DNA of 64,000 nt from contig NC_134999.1 in the NCBI RefSeq assembly GCF_051020985.1, positions 26,569,160 to 26,633,159 on the forward strand, given 5' to 3'. This document shows positions 22,268-32,957 of this stretch, in pieces. Below the pieces are notes generated by a model. It made no database searches. It was not told the DNA's origin and worked only from the letters and a program-made list of their open reading frames with translations. Made by a program: the position numbers and the translations under genes. The DNA comes from Nomia melanderi. Its lineage: Eukaryota; Arthropoda; Insecta; Hymenoptera; Halictidae. The first letter of the stretch is position 1, and every line of letters begins with the position of its first letter.

Positions 22268-23408
22268 ACATTACGATGAAATAATAATTATTAAGTTATC
22301 TTCTGGACTTCTAATGCTATGATTACTGCGAAAATGTGATCTAAAAACTATGGTGGCCTTAATTTTTTGATCAAGAACTGTACCTGACTATTCCCAGATT
22401 TAGGCTAGTCATAAAAACTGGGAATAATCTATGTAATCATATCTTCTAAACAGCACTTTTAGCGGATTAACGTTTCAAGTATAGATAACTTCCCTTACAC
22501 TACAGTAGCTATGTTTTCAAAAATGTCTGTATTATCGTTTGTAGAAAAAATGAAGAAGATATGGTTGAGGAAGACTAATAAAGTAGTTTAATTATTCTTT
22601 GTAAGAAATATTTTCTTCGCGATGTTCTCTACTTACTTTGAGGTGCTCTTTATGGGGTCGTTTCTTGTGTGTCTCGATCCGTTAGAGCTGTAACTGTACG
22701 TAAAAGTTTTAAATTATATTTTCAAACAAAATTACTGTAATATAACCTTAAAAAATGGGTTTCTCAGGGAGATGCATGTTAAGGAAAGAATGAAGTTTTA
22801 TATATTTGCATTTGTTGGAGTATGTATGAATTACTAGAATGCCATTTAGAAGCCTTGGAAGCTTTTATTAGAAAAAAGAACTATCTTTTAACTTCTTCTT
22901 TAATATATAATAAAGGAATATAATTAGAATTTTGTAATAATTTCTGTAAGTGTAAAAAGTAACACAACAGCTGTACAAATTAAAAAAAAGTAATTAGTAG
23001 AATTCTTTTTAAGTACTTGCCATGTTTATCAGCTCACAAAGACGATTAGACAATCAAATTATTTGCTAAAAGATTTATTTAAATGATCGAAAACGTTTTT
23101 TCGAATGTTATATTTGGATAAGATATAAAGAAATCTAAAAGGATATGAAGGATGTATAGTTAATTTGCAAGTTCGCTTTCCAGCTGCATTATAATCAGTG
23201 AAGCTAAAAGCTTCCATAGCTATACGCCACTATCAACTATAGAAATGTTATGTAAAACTTGCTCATGCCATAACAATGGCCACATTTTCAACGTTATGCA
23301 ATAGTCCCGACCAAACATTTTTTTTCACCATTCCTAAGTCCTGCATTTACAATAATGCCAACCATTCTATTCATCTCGAGCCATCTTCATCCTTTTCAGA
23401 CACAAGAA
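22268..23408. other. AT-rich sequence, nothing recognised
   Basis: No element ends, repeats or credible open frames were found. Confidence 0.35.
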
Positions 23409-23670
23409 TTAACCTGTTGTGGGTGTATTAATATTATGTACAAACGAAATTTATGCCATATTTTGAAATTTTGGACGAATTTAATACAATAATATTTAAT
23501 ACAACAATAAATATTTGTTTTACATGAATTATTTTAATAATAAATCTTTTAATTTTTTAACTTTTATTTATCAGTTATGATTTTGTATTTTAATGCTTTT
23601 AATTTTATTCAACTAGAACGATGAAAGTGTTATGTCGAGCATAGTTTGACTTACAACTGTAAAGGGTTAA
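23409..23670. mobile_element. Probable TTAA MITE, family Q
   Basis: TTAA at 23409-23412 and 23667-23670; left end CCTGTTGTGGGTGT, right end inverted CCCTTTACAGTTGTAAGT. The ends are only partly complementary, so this is either a decayed element or two unrelated sites; 254 bp fits the usual size. Confidence 0.55.
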
Positions 23671-23880
23671 TTCTCGAGATATAAGATAATAAAATATACT
23701 TATACAATTCGGAAAACTGAATTTTTCAAATGAAATATAAATCAGGCGAACAAAAATTGTTTCGTAAGAACTGGAACAACATGATTTAGAACATTTCCAT
23801 TTACTGTTACACCATAGAACTAAAGTTTGTATGCTATTATTATTATTAATAAGAAATGATACATATCATCATTGATTACT

Positions 23881-24195
23881 TTAACACTATTTCTACCGGG
23901 GGGATTAAACGACACATTTGAATTTTTAACATATAATTATTTTCTATGTTTAGTCATATATTCTGTCATACTGGGAACCGGTCAAATGATCGGATTTAAA
24001 ATTCTGCGTTTTCTTTTGTTCACTTAATTTTATATCAATTCTTACATTGTCCCATTAAGTGGTTTTTCAATTTTCCTCCGTCCTTTTGTTTCTGTTTCCA
24101 CTAAAAAAAATGTATCATCTAATTTGTTTATCTCTATTTTGTAACCAGTTATTTGACTAGTTACGGTAGGAAAAGTGCTGGTATGGTTAGTAATA
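23881..24195 (+). mobile_element. TTAA MITE, family F, decayed copy
   Basis: Starts TTAA plus CACTATTTCTACCGG. It contains the family F blocks gggaaccggNNaaat, tttaaaattctgcg and cactaaaaaaaatgt, and ends near tgctggtatggttagt. Compared with the copy at 25211-25434 it carries extra sequence near the left end, so it may be composite. Confidence 0.7.
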
Positions 24196-24391
24196 AGACT
24201 GATAAAGTTTTTCACTGTGAAATTACGTTAGATTAGACTATAATGTACACAGCTATCGATAACAGAGAAAGAATTGACATATTACAGTGGCATATCGTTC
24301 AAAAAGATGATATGCACGAAGACCATTATAATGGCGTATAGTAGCTCAAAGGTTAAATAAAACTCGGCTCGATGTTTATAAAAAGTGTTGT

Positions 24392-24560
24392 ATTTAGGTT
24401 GCTGCAAAAGTTTCGAGAATCCGCTGTTATTTAGTTGTTTCTCATTTTCGTAAAACTGCACAGTTTTAAGTTTGAAAAGTGCTAACACAATAAAATAGGA
24501 AGTGTACTGAGTTGAAGTAAAAATCTTCACGGTTTTTAAAGCAAGTAAAGTTATGACTGG
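24392..24560 (+). mobile_element. Mariner-type terminal fragment
   Basis: The left end ttaggttgctgcaaaagttt resembles mariner terminal repeats and the ends of the element at 53872-54097. Following sequence (gttatttagttgttt..cattttcgtaaaactgca) resembles the inner right part of that element. The right end was not found. The 100-codon minus frame at 24282-24584 that covers it is probably not a gene. Confidence 0.5.
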
Positions 24561-24744
24561 ATTAATGTTTCTCTTCGAAATCACATTTTTATAGCGATGG
24601 AATAAATAAGCTTATAGAAAGATGATAAAGGGTAATAGCATCCAATGGAAATTGCATAATAGATTAAGTCGATAAAAATATTCGAAGAACACTTTTGTTT
24701 ATTTTTTATAAAAAAATACGTCAAAACTTTTCCATCTACCAATA

Positions 24745-25210
24745 TTAACCCCTTGCACTCGAAAGCTTTTCTTGATAAATTACAAACAGGGTTTGTTGAA
24801 ACTAGTTTAACGGTAATTCACACATAAATTAAGGAACCAAACTATTTTACTTGACCATTCTACATAGTGATCCATTATACGAAGTTCGACATTAATACCT
24901 TGTTGACCGGTCACGAATTAACTCGTATTTCCATGACTCCAACCGAATTAAGTTATATTTCGCTTCATTGATTTTTATCTCAAGGTAAAATAGATTTTTA
25001 TAAAAGCGTTTTAGATCATATCTATTCGATTGAATTGTTTGAATCATTTCAACATATATGTAAATAGAATATGTACATTAAGTACATATTTAAGGGAATA
25101 ATTCTCGGCTAAAATTACCGGTCAGTAAGGTATTAAATGTCGAACTTTATAATTTTACTGTATCGAACCAAGCGATTACTAAGAGTCACATCTCGACTGC
25201 AAAACGTTGA
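24745..25210 (+). mobile_element. TTAA MITE, family A, split by a family E element
   Basis: Left end TTAA (24745-24748) plus CCCCTTGCACTCGAAAG. Right end inverted CGTTTTGCAGTCGAGATG, closed by TTGA at 25207-25210. The interior is interrupted at 24892-25136. Removing the insertion leaves a length of about 213 bp, near the family's usual 240. The TTGA on the right also serves as the left flank of the next element. Confidence 0.85.
24892..25136 (-). mobile_element. TTAA MITE, family E variant, nested in family A
   Basis: TTAA at 24892-24895 and 25133-25136; ends TACCTTGTTGACCGG and, inverted, TACCTTACTGACCGG; 237 bp. The palindrome has decayed to cacgaattaactcgt and lies near the left end, so the orientation is opposite to the copies at 13.4 and 25.4 kb. 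Confidence 0.85.
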
Positions 25211-25438
25211 CACTAACCGTACCGGGAACCGGCTAAATAACACAGATTTAAAATTCTGCGACCTCTTTCATTCATTTAATTGTACATCAATTCTTATGTT
25301 GTGCAATTAAATCAGTTTCTCAATTTTCGATTTTCGTTTCTATTTTTACTAAAAAAAATGTGTCATCTAATTAATTTACCTTTATTTTGTAATCTTAGTC
25401 GGTTACGGTAAAAATAGTGCCGGTACGGTTAGTGTTAA
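25207..25438 (+). mobile_element. TTAA MITE, family F (copy 1)
   Basis: Flanked by TTGA (25207-25210, shared with the family A element) and TTAA (25435-25438, shared with the next element); ends CACTAACCGTACCGG, a perfect 15-bp inverted repeat; 224 bp. This is the best-preserved family F copy. Confidence 0.9.
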
Positions 25439-25625
25439 CAGCGTTCACTGGCAATTGTACGCAGAAGCTATTCAATGTAACCGGTTATTGAAATGAAACC
25501 TTGGACGTATCTTTTAGATAACTTTGAATTTTCTAACATTATACATTGCCCTGTGTTTCAAAAATTGAAATAGCTAATGCAAATGCAAACACGAGTTAAC
25601 TCGTGACCGGTCAATAACGTGTTAA
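25435..25625 (+). mobile_element. TTAA MITE, family E, short copy
   Basis: Flanked by TTAA at 25435-25438 and 25622-25625; left CAGCGTTCACTGGC, right inverted CACGTTATTGACCGG; 183 bp. It has the perfect palindrome CACGAGTTAACTCGTG at 25590-25605. Compared with 13388-13650 it lacks a stretch of about 80 bp in the middle. Confidence 0.85.
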
Positions 25626-26056
25626 TTTTGAAAGAGAATATTTAAAAAATAAAGCCATTAGTTCAAACTCATTCGGACCTTTCCCATTCTTTCCCAAAAC
25701 TTTCGCAGCAACCCACTTGATTTCGAGACCCGGAATCCAACAATTCACTATCACGGTGTTCGAGCACTTTCCAAGAAATCCGGATCCAGAGCTCGTCCTA
25801 GAAGCGAGCCGTATTAACGCATTCCGTTCCACCGGAAATTTCGGTTATATCTTACTTATAAAGTGCACTGATTCTTTAAATGAAATATTACGTGATATCC
25901 AAGTTTTTGATGACTTTTTACATATTATCATATTATTTTTTACATTTTCGCTGCTTCGCGACGTGTACCGCTATTTGTCGCCACATATCTCACAAAAAAT
26001 CTTTCCTTACAATCATTGTACGTGTACCACAAATGATACACGTGGCGCGGAGCATG
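25626..26056. other. Moderate-GC spacer with open frames
   Basis: 25640-25840 is less AT-rich. A 162-codon plus frame (25717-26205) and a 73-codon minus frame (25611-25832) overlap it. The plus frame runs through a MITE, and neither has a motif I recognise, so both are doubtful. Confidence 0.3.
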
Positions 26057-26307
26057 TTAACCAGTTAACTTCGTTCGACGAGTATACACGTCACTTTAAA
26101 ATGCAAAATAGTACTAATTCTTTCAACGGTAAATTCCTTATTTTTTCAGATAAACGTGTAATTCTTCTTGGTTTTGCTTTAGTTTTTCCTTCGAATATAT
26201 TATAGATGCATTTGCTCTGCGTTTGACGAGTATACACTTTATCGTTTGATCTTACTGCGCGCACAATGAGAGATTTTTCAAACTAAATTCCACAGTTAAC
26301 TGGTTAA
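26057..26307 (+). mobile_element. TTAA MITE, family D (copy 2)
   Basis: TTAA at 26057-26060 and 26304-26307; ends CCAGTTAACTTCG and, inverted, CCAGTTAACTGTGG; 243 bp, the same length as copy 1. Internal blocks cgacgagtatacacgtca and gcgtttgacgagtatacac give a second, inner direct repeat. Confidence 0.9.
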
Positions 26308-26814
26308 ATGGAGGCTGGGTCCTCGAGGAACCCTGAGGTGACGAAAATCAACGATGAAATCGAGAATCGATGAACAAAGGCGGCTTGTGCACGCGACGCG
26401 GTGCGACGCGACGCCATCGATCGCGGACACTCTCGATGGATCGGACCTGGTCCCGATGATGTTCACTGGCGCAGGAGTTCCTTAAGAGTCTTACGATGCT
26501 CCTGCGAGCGAGCACAGACATCGATCCAACTTTGGCCTTTAGAATGCATCGCACCATTATATAATTACGTTCGAACGTAACGTTACATAGTTACGCAAGC
26601 GAGCAGCCGCATCGCAGTGCGCCGCGCCGCGGTCCCACCGGCAAAGAGGCTAGCAACTTCGTTGGAAAGCTCGAAAATTAATTTGACATGTTGCTTGCCA
26701 AGAGCACCGTCACCGTAAGAAATTGCCTTCGGTGGCGCGCAGCCCATTATTTCATTGCACGAACGAATCTTTGCGAGGTTGTTGCGTTTTCTTTGTAAAT
26801 ATAGTTTGTCTTGT
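26308..26814. promoter_or_regulatory. Strong CpG-rich island
   Basis: One of the most GC- and CpG-rich stretches in the window (cgcgacgcggtgcgacgcgacgcc, gtgcgccgcgccgcgg). It includes the 16-bp palindrome TTACGTTCGAACGTAA at 26565-26580. Open frames on the minus strand (26348-26557, 26583-26873) reflect low stop density and show no domain. It is a candidate promoter, enhancer or 5-prime exon, abutting family D on the left and a family I fragment on the right. Confidence 0.4.
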
Positions 26815-26888
26815 TTAACACTAGAACTACTGTACCAGTCAACATGACTGGTTTCGATTTGTTTGTTTCGCAATTATTGATATCTTAA
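26815..26888 (+). mobile_element. TTAA MITE, family I, left-end fragment
   Basis: TTAA at 26815-26818 followed by CACTAGAACTACTG, then a caNtgactggtttcgattt block and caattattgatatctt, matching family I. The match breaks off abruptly at about 26888. Confidence 0.75.
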
Positions 26889-27700
26889 CACGTGTAACAG
26901 AAGTCTGTGCATGTTGTGAAGCAATTATTTCGCTATGAATGTGCGAAATAATAATAATGAAAACTCAGGAGAATTACCAGAACACCACCACGGCGATTTC
27001 TCGGCTTGGACAGGAAAATCCCCGATCCAGTATAAAAATATCACACATCTCGTGAATACTTGATTTCTCCGTTGAAGTTTTAGACGGCTTTGACCTAAGA
27101 AAATGTTTGTTTCTTTTAGTCCTTCGATTCTGCGTATCAATGGTAGGGTCAGTAGTTACATCTCCGAAAATCTTAAAATACTGTATGTCTCGTTTCAATT
27201 CATTAAATACTACCGTGAATACAAATCGAAATAAACTGAAGGAGATACGTTACCTGTTACGTGTATAATGAGGTATAAAATAAAATAAGCAAGCTGGTAT
27301 AATTACTGTGAAATATAACCTATCTGTTGCACTGTTTCAAAACAGTGAAATTGATTAGAATAACATAGCAGTGTTATATACAGTGTACATATAATCATAG
27401 GAAGCGTTTTTTCCACGTTTAAAACGAATATTTAGGTCACGTGGTTGACCGCGCGCCTCGACTTCCACTCACATTTTAGTTTACAACTCAAAAACGAATA
27501 ATTTCCCCAGGGTTTGACAAACACCATTCGAAAAGCCATGAAATGTACTATTAATGCAGCGTTTTTGGTTAAAATCAGGCGATACTTTTTTAGGGAATTG
27601 CAATTTCTCTGAATTTTTTCCACCGTGGTAAATACGAAAAACATGAAAAAATTATGTGAGCAATAAATAAATTACATAAACTTATATACCGACGGAAAGC
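26889..27700. other. Sequence without a recognised gene
   Basis: Overlapping minus frames of about 70 codons at 26925-27198 and 27432-27644 lack any recognised motif. Nothing else was identified. Confidence 0.35.
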
Positions 27701-27939
27701 TTGATTTTTTGGTATCAGTCTCGGACCGATATCGTGTCTTCATTAAAAGTTACAGTATATTATAGATTTCTCAAAATGCGTACTTTGACCCCCTTCCCCC
27801 CTTAACCTTGAAGTCCAGGGAAAAAGTTTTTGCAAGGAATCAATGTTAGACCCAAAGGGCTACCAATATGCAAGGTTTCGGGAAAATCGGTCTCGGGTAA
27901 TTTTGGCCGATTTTGAATCAACGGCTTTAGTTTTAGTGG
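27700..27939. repeat. Possible unclassified repeat
   Basis: This stretch has a composition unlike its surroundings (tttgacccccttccccccttaacc, gcaaggtttcgggaaaatcgg) and contains facing blocks aaaatcggtc and gaccgatat. It resembles repeat-type sequence, but no second copy is in the window. It is cut off at about 27940 by a family F fragment. Confidence 0.35.
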
Positions 27940-28078
27940 CTACAGAAACAAAAGCAAAGACAAAAATTGAAAAACTGATTAATTGGGCGATATTGGAATT
28001 GATATACAATTAAATGAACAAAAGAAAACGCAGAATTTCTAATGAAATTTTACCGATCCGTGGTACGGTTAGTGTTAA
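27940..28078 (-). mobile_element. TTAA MITE, family F, truncated reversed copy
   Basis: Read on the minus strand from TTAA at 28075-28078 it begins CACTAACCGTACCACGG and continues with family F blocks (aaattctgcgttttc, ttcatttaattgtatatcaattc, gtttctgtagccactaaaa). The far end is missing. Confidence 0.8.
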
Positions 28079-28084
28079 TACTTT

Positions 28085-28335
28085 GTCTATAAACCTTTTG
28101 TTTTATGATTTCTTTAGTAATTGCATTGTTAAAAATACTTTAATAATTTAGTTAAAAAAAAACTAGTTTTACTCCTCCTACGTTTACGATTATTCTAAGA
28201 ATGATTCATTTATACTAGAAAATAATATTCAATTTTGATAAATATGAATCTAATGACATTTACGTATGCCAATTATTTATTAAAATTTGTTGTCACAATT
28301 CCGATAGCGATATTGTAAGATAAATGGTTCATGGT
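28085..28335 (-). mobile_element. TTAA MITE, family B, decayed reversed copy
   Basis: Family B blocks are seen at both ends: ttttatgatttcttt on the left, and gatagcgatattgtaaga on the right (the reverse of the cttacaatatcg end). The terminal TTAA sites are lost or unclear. Confidence 0.55.
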
Positions 28336-29148
28336 TATTTAATTCTTCGAGGTAGAATACCGCCGCAATGGTGACTTCGAGATTTGATGCTTAAAATCGA
28401 GAGCAACAAATGAATAATTTAATTATTCGAATAACGAGAGATTGATACGTGGTTTTCTTCATCTATCGTATTTAAAACTTCGACGCATAAAATTCAATCA
28501 TTTTTGCTAAGGATTTGTAAATTTTAGAACATGTTTGTGCGCCAAGAGTTAATAGTCTACTGAAACCGGTAAGTAATAGGTAAGGATTTAAACAAATTTT
28601 AATCAACATTACACACATTTTGATACACGATAAGGTACTAAATTGAACATTTAAATAATTATTTCAGCGGCAAAAATCCCTTGAAGATTTGAAATTTTGC
28701 TTCAAGTTCATCCTCAGATATTCTGAAAAGATCAATGATTTATATCACGATCTTGAAATAACCTCGAAAAAAAGGAATAAATTAGCATAGTTTAATAATC
28801 TTAAGCTATTCTAAGAAATACATGTTGGATATAAAGAAAAGGAATGACACCTTGAAATAACATTCAAAATAATCTTGTGACGATGTCTTTCATCATTGCA
28901 TACATAAATATTTTCTGGAACCAAAAATAAGGTTCTCATTATTAATCTTATCCCTTATTTTAAAGCGACATCTTTTAAAATTTTCAAACAAAATCATTTT
29001 TCCTGAATTGACTTCCTGCTTTTCCTATAATGATCACAAACTTAATTTAGTATATGTTTTTATTGGTTCAGATTAATTTATTTATTAGATTATAATAAGT
29101 AATGTAATCAATATTATCAAATTACCTCTTAGTAAACACAGATAAGTA
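28336..29148. other. AT-rich sequence, nothing recognised
   Basis: No gene, repeat or element end was found. Confidence 0.35.
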
Positions 29149-29149
29149 T

Positions 29150-29430
29150 ATACATGTAGTTATTTATAATATGAATTACTTTGCATCAGAAAATAACGTG
29201 AACACATATTTTGCAATTTAAATTAATATATATTTAATTAATGCAAGAAATGTAATGGCGCTTGGACGAGTGAGTAACGGCAAACTGCAAACACGATTGA
29301 AATAAACGAAAACTATTTCTAATGTAATATCAATTATGTGTTATGCTGTCTATATTCCATATCGGATGTAATCATTCAACATAGCAAACGTTTTATTTAT
29401 ATTTATATTAACGATACAATAAATTAGTAA
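29150..29430 (+). repeat. Dispersed repeat, copy 2 (partner at 2.48-2.96 kb)
   Basis: See the copy at 2480-2960; same block order, shorter. Class unknown. Confidence 0.5.
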
Positions 29431-29447
29431 AAATATCTTCAGAACTG

Positions 29448-29600
29448 AAGCCTTGAATTCCTAAACAGCACAAGTCAACTAATCAACATTTGGAGAAAAT
29501 CAACCATTCTTTTTATCATCGTTTATTCATTAGATATCTATTTTGTTGATTCTTGCTACAAGTATTAGCTAAACATAATTTTTAATATTATCAATCTCTT
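29448..29600 (+). repeat. Dispersed repeat X1 (partner at 49.50-49.66 kb)
   Basis: Shares gcc.tgaattcc.aaacagca.aagtcaacta.., ttttcat..tcgtt.attcatt and gattNttgcta.aNgtatt with 49498-49665. The 49-kb copy carries a family N MITE at the point where this copy continues into other sequence. Confidence 0.6.
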
Positions 29601-29760
29601 TTCGTATAATAACGAATCAGGCTCGTGATGAAAATGTTTTCTTTGAAACTGAAATAAATCCATTTGTAGCAGAAAAATCGTTTATTTTCTTTAAAAGTTT
29701 TATTAATTAGTACTGCATAATAAAATTTAACAGGTTTATGGTTTTTAACGCCCGAATTGA
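29580..29760 (+). mobile_element. Family B-like fragment
   Basis: Contains cgtataataacgaatcaggctcgtgatgaaaat, resembling the family B subterminal block. The ends are not resolved. Confidence 0.35.
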
Positions 29761-29800
29761 TTAAAATCTGTCAATATTTTTAAGTTGTTTCAAACGCAAA

Positions 29801-30045
29801 CCGGTTAACTGCGTTCGATATGTAAACACGTCATCTTAAAATCAAAATGATACTAATTTTTTCAACGATAAATTCTTTATTTTCCAGATAAACGTCTAAT
29901 TCTTCTTCGTTTTGCTTTTGTATTTCTTTCAAATATATTATAAATGCGCTTGCTCTGCGTTGGACGAGTATACACTTTATTGTTTGATTTTATTGCGCGT
30001 ACAATAAGAGATTTGTAAAACTAAATTCCACAGTTCACTGGTTAA
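29801..30045 (+). mobile_element. TTAA MITE, family D (copy 3)
   Basis: Left end CCGGTTAACTGCG, with its TTAA decayed to CAAA; right end inverted CCAGTGAACTGTGG, closed by TTAA at 30042-30045; 241 bp. Internal blocks match copies 1 and 2. Confidence 0.85.
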
Positions 30046-30615
30046 ATATCTCAATGTATGAGAGAAAGGACTTATACTTTCAAGAAAAACCCGCTAAAAT
30101 CTTCATTACGCTTGACCCAATAAGCAATTCTCTGTTTACTCATGAGTTCAACATTTCTCCCCCAGAATATAATAAACACTCGATTTGTCGATAATATTCG
30201 TTGTTCTCCGCCGGGTGCGCCACTTTTGAGCGCAAGCAGAAGAAGATATATTGAATACACGACCGACTCTCGTTTCACACGGTAGATAAGCTCCACGTAA
30301 AAAAAAAGTCGTATAAAATGAAATCGAGTTATTTCGGTGTCCTGCGTAGGTATAAAAATGGTTTTATTCAGAAGGATTCTCTTTTTACGTGATTTTCTCA
30401 TTCTCTATTTAGACAGCGACACAGAGAGCTCGACTGAAATAATTGACCGGAACATTAAACGCCGTATGATAGTATGGAGAATTAAAAAGAATACGAAATT
30501 TCTTTAAAAGTTTAAGTAAAGAGAGTGTTAAAATAGAATTCGTTTCACTGAAATAAATAACGGACTACAGATTTTTACATTCAACGTGTTATGGAATAGT
30601 CTTTCAAGGACTAAA
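30046..30615. other. Moderate-GC sequence, open minus frame
   Basis: A 109-codon minus frame (30072-30401) lies in less AT-rich DNA. It has a hydrophobic run (FFYVELIYRV.., IYLLLLAL) but no motif I can name, so it is left unassigned. The remainder shows nothing. Confidence 0.3.
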
Positions 30616-30619
30616 TTGT

Positions 30620-30793
30620 TGGGTTTTTTATAAATTATTTTAAATGCTTGTAAAATTTGATTTAAAATTCCTCGTTTCTCTTCGTTCATTTAACATTAAA
30701 TCAATACTGTGTTTTCAATGAGAAATATTTATAGTTTAACTTGTTTATCTTCATATTATAACTGATTTAATTAGTCGGCACGTTTAACGTTAA
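30620..30793 (+). mobile_element. TTAA MITE, family F, truncated copy
   Basis: Family F blocks: gatttaaaattcctcgtttc, ttcatttaacattaaatcaata, and the right end gtcggcacgtttaacg plus TTAA at 30790-30793. The left end is missing. Confidence 0.65.
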
Positions 30794-30807
30794 TAATACA
30801 TTCAAAC

Positions 30808-31481
30808 AACACAATAGAATAGCGAGATATGTAAAATCTGAATATATCACAATAATAAAATCATTTCCAGAACTACAAACAGAATACAAAATATTATTGG
30901 GTTTTTCGTTTGTGGTTAGCAAACAAATTTTTGTCTTCGAAACAAATAATTTATTTTCAAACCATTATAACATGTACTTTTAAAGGACACTTCTATAATT
31001 ATATAATATAATATATTAACACATTGCATACTGGAAACGAGAAATATCGTTTTTATTTTAACCTATCTTTGTAACATTGCTGAACTACCACACCATTTAA
31101 TAAAATGTTAACTTTTATTAAGACTGATTACTTGTATAATACTTATGAAATAATAATAAGATATTTGAATATTTTGCATATAGTGGTATGTCAAGAACTT
31201 ATAAGTTGATCTCATTGAAAAGTCAGCCAGTTTTCTAAGAATTAACCGGTACGCGATGTGTTAAGTCAATACAAATATTTGAAGAACTCTTGTTTTTGTT
31301 TCTTATAAAAAAAACTTTTGTGTCAACTGAATAATACATCGATAAGGGGGAGTGTTAGAAAAATGTAAGAATGTATATATACCTACGTATTTAATATCTT
31401 TATGTTTTGTTTGTAGTTCTGGAAACATTTATATTATTGTGATAAATTCGTATTTTCTATGTCTCGTGGTTCTAATGTGTA
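30808..31481. repeat. Fold-back inverted repeat with a MITE between the arms
   Basis: The core arms at 30823-30880 and 31409-31466 (58 bp each) are reverse complements over most positions: tttccagaactacaaac, tatcacaataata and cgaga.at. Weaker similarity extends outward to about 30808 and 31481. The spacer of roughly 530 bp holds the family J MITE at 31016-31264. This is a probable fold-back element that later took a MITE insertion. Confidence 0.75.
31016..31264 (+). mobile_element. TTAA MITE, family J (copy 1)
   Basis: TTAA at 31016-31019 and 31261-31264; ends CACATTGCATACTGG and, inverted, CACATCGCGTACCGG; 241 bp. Confidence 0.85.
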
Positions 31482-32016
31482 ATTTAAATGTATTATTAAA
31501 TACTGCGCTTTGTATCTGATAAAAGTATAATATATTAAAAATCCAACATAAATATTTACATTTAAAGATTTGTTAATCCCTATTTTGATATCAATAACAA
31601 TTAAACTCATAACCGAATAAATTGTCCGAAGTAAAATAATAGAAGTTTTGCTGAAATTATTATTTGCTGGTAAATTGTGAATCTTTAGTTCATTTTGCTA
31701 AAAACATTGAGACGTCTATTAATAGGATTACGATGGATGAAATGTTAATGATTTCATAATTTTCCCATCTTATAGTTTGTCACCAAGCCCTCTGAATCAG
31801 GTGGATTAAATCTTTTCCACAAACACTGAAATCAGTGTCGCGACGAAACACCTTTTCCAGGAAGGTTTGCATTACATAATTGCTTCCCGGATAACAGAGT
31901 TAACACATCAGCGACAAGGCTACGGCCTGTTTAAATGTCTCGCGCAGGAAAAAACTGTACCAATTGTCGGATATACAAGGTGTTTTCTTGTATATGCTTA
32001 AGGGATAATTATCGCG
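31482..32016. other. Sequence without a recognised gene
   Basis: AT-rich to about 31750, then moderate GC to about 31960 (aatcagtgtcgcgacgaaacacc, cagcgacaaggctacggcc). No gene was identified. Confidence 0.35.
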
Positions 32017-32267
32017 TTGACTCCTTGACCTACAATATCGTGTTAGACTCGTAACGAAACTGTGCAACCGAATTTGAGAAATCTAAGTGTAATTTATTTT
32101 CTTTTTAATATAAGTTGAATATTACTTTTCTATTAGCAATCGTTAACCTTCAGAGCAAGCGTAGCCATACAATAAACATCAACATTTTTTCTTTCCTAAC
32201 AAATTATTAACGATACAATAGTCGTATCGATCATAGTCAAGAACTAAATCATAGATCAAAGGGTTAA
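32017..32267 (+). mobile_element. TTAA MITE, family B (copy 6)
   Basis: TTGA at 32017-32020 and TTAA at 32264-32267; left CTCCTTGACCTACAATATCG, then gttagactcg; right inverted CCCTTTGATCTATGATTTA; 243 bp. Confidence 0.85.
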
Positions 32268-32711
32268 TATAAGAAAATAAGTTTATATGAAAATGTACCC
32301 TTTGAAGCCATGTTTCCAAGTTATAAAGTGGTTTGCTTCGTATAAATCTTTCCACGTGTAGACAGATATATAATAATATACAGTAATAGTTTTGAAGATT
32401 GATTTATTGTTCCTTTGTAAAATTTTAGGGTGACGAAATTAAAATTAAATTATTAATATTAAACCTAACAAACAGGCAAATGTACAAAGTTATTATCAAA
32501 TTATAAGATTTATAATGACAAATCATTTATAATTTAGCTTGCTTGTTATTACTTAAATCAATTTGTTTAATAATTTCTCAGGAAAGTACAAATTAAAGTA
32601 ACAGTACATTCTCAATAAATGTAAAAAACAAGTACGAAATTTATCATTTTGATCCAATCAGTTATTTTAGCGTTAACAATACTTTTTGAAAATGAATTGA
32701 ATCGACTATTA
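32268..32711. other. AT-rich sequence with a family H right-end fragment
   Basis: About 32620-32680 ends cattttgatccaatcagttattttagcg plus TTAA, matching the right end of family H. The rest is AT-rich without features. Confidence 0.4.
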
Positions 32712-32957
32712 TTAACCCATTGTAGTCGAAAGATTTTTCACTAGAAATAATCGACAATTACCGAGGAAATATCGATATTATTTTTTACAATTAACATAAA
32801 GAAAAAGATATATAAATCAGGGAACGAAAATATTTTGTTTCAATATTTCATGAATTGAAACGTTGTACCACAGAATTTAATAGTAAATTGATTCTATAAA
32901 TTTAATATGTCAAATCAAATGGCGACTGACAGTCGCCTCTCGAGTGCAAAAGGTTAA
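32712..32957 (+). mobile_element. TTAA MITE, family A (copy 1)
   Basis: TTAA at 32712-32715 and 32954-32957; ends CCCATTGTAGTCGAAAG and, inverted, CCTTTTGCACTCGAGAG; 238 bp. The palindrome GGCGACTGACAGTCGCC (32921-32937) lies just inside the right end only. Confidence 0.9.

Noticed and set aside
25717..26205. 162-codon plus-strand open frame
   Set aside because: It runs from unannotated sequence straight through a family D MITE, including its terminal repeat, and has no recognisable domain.
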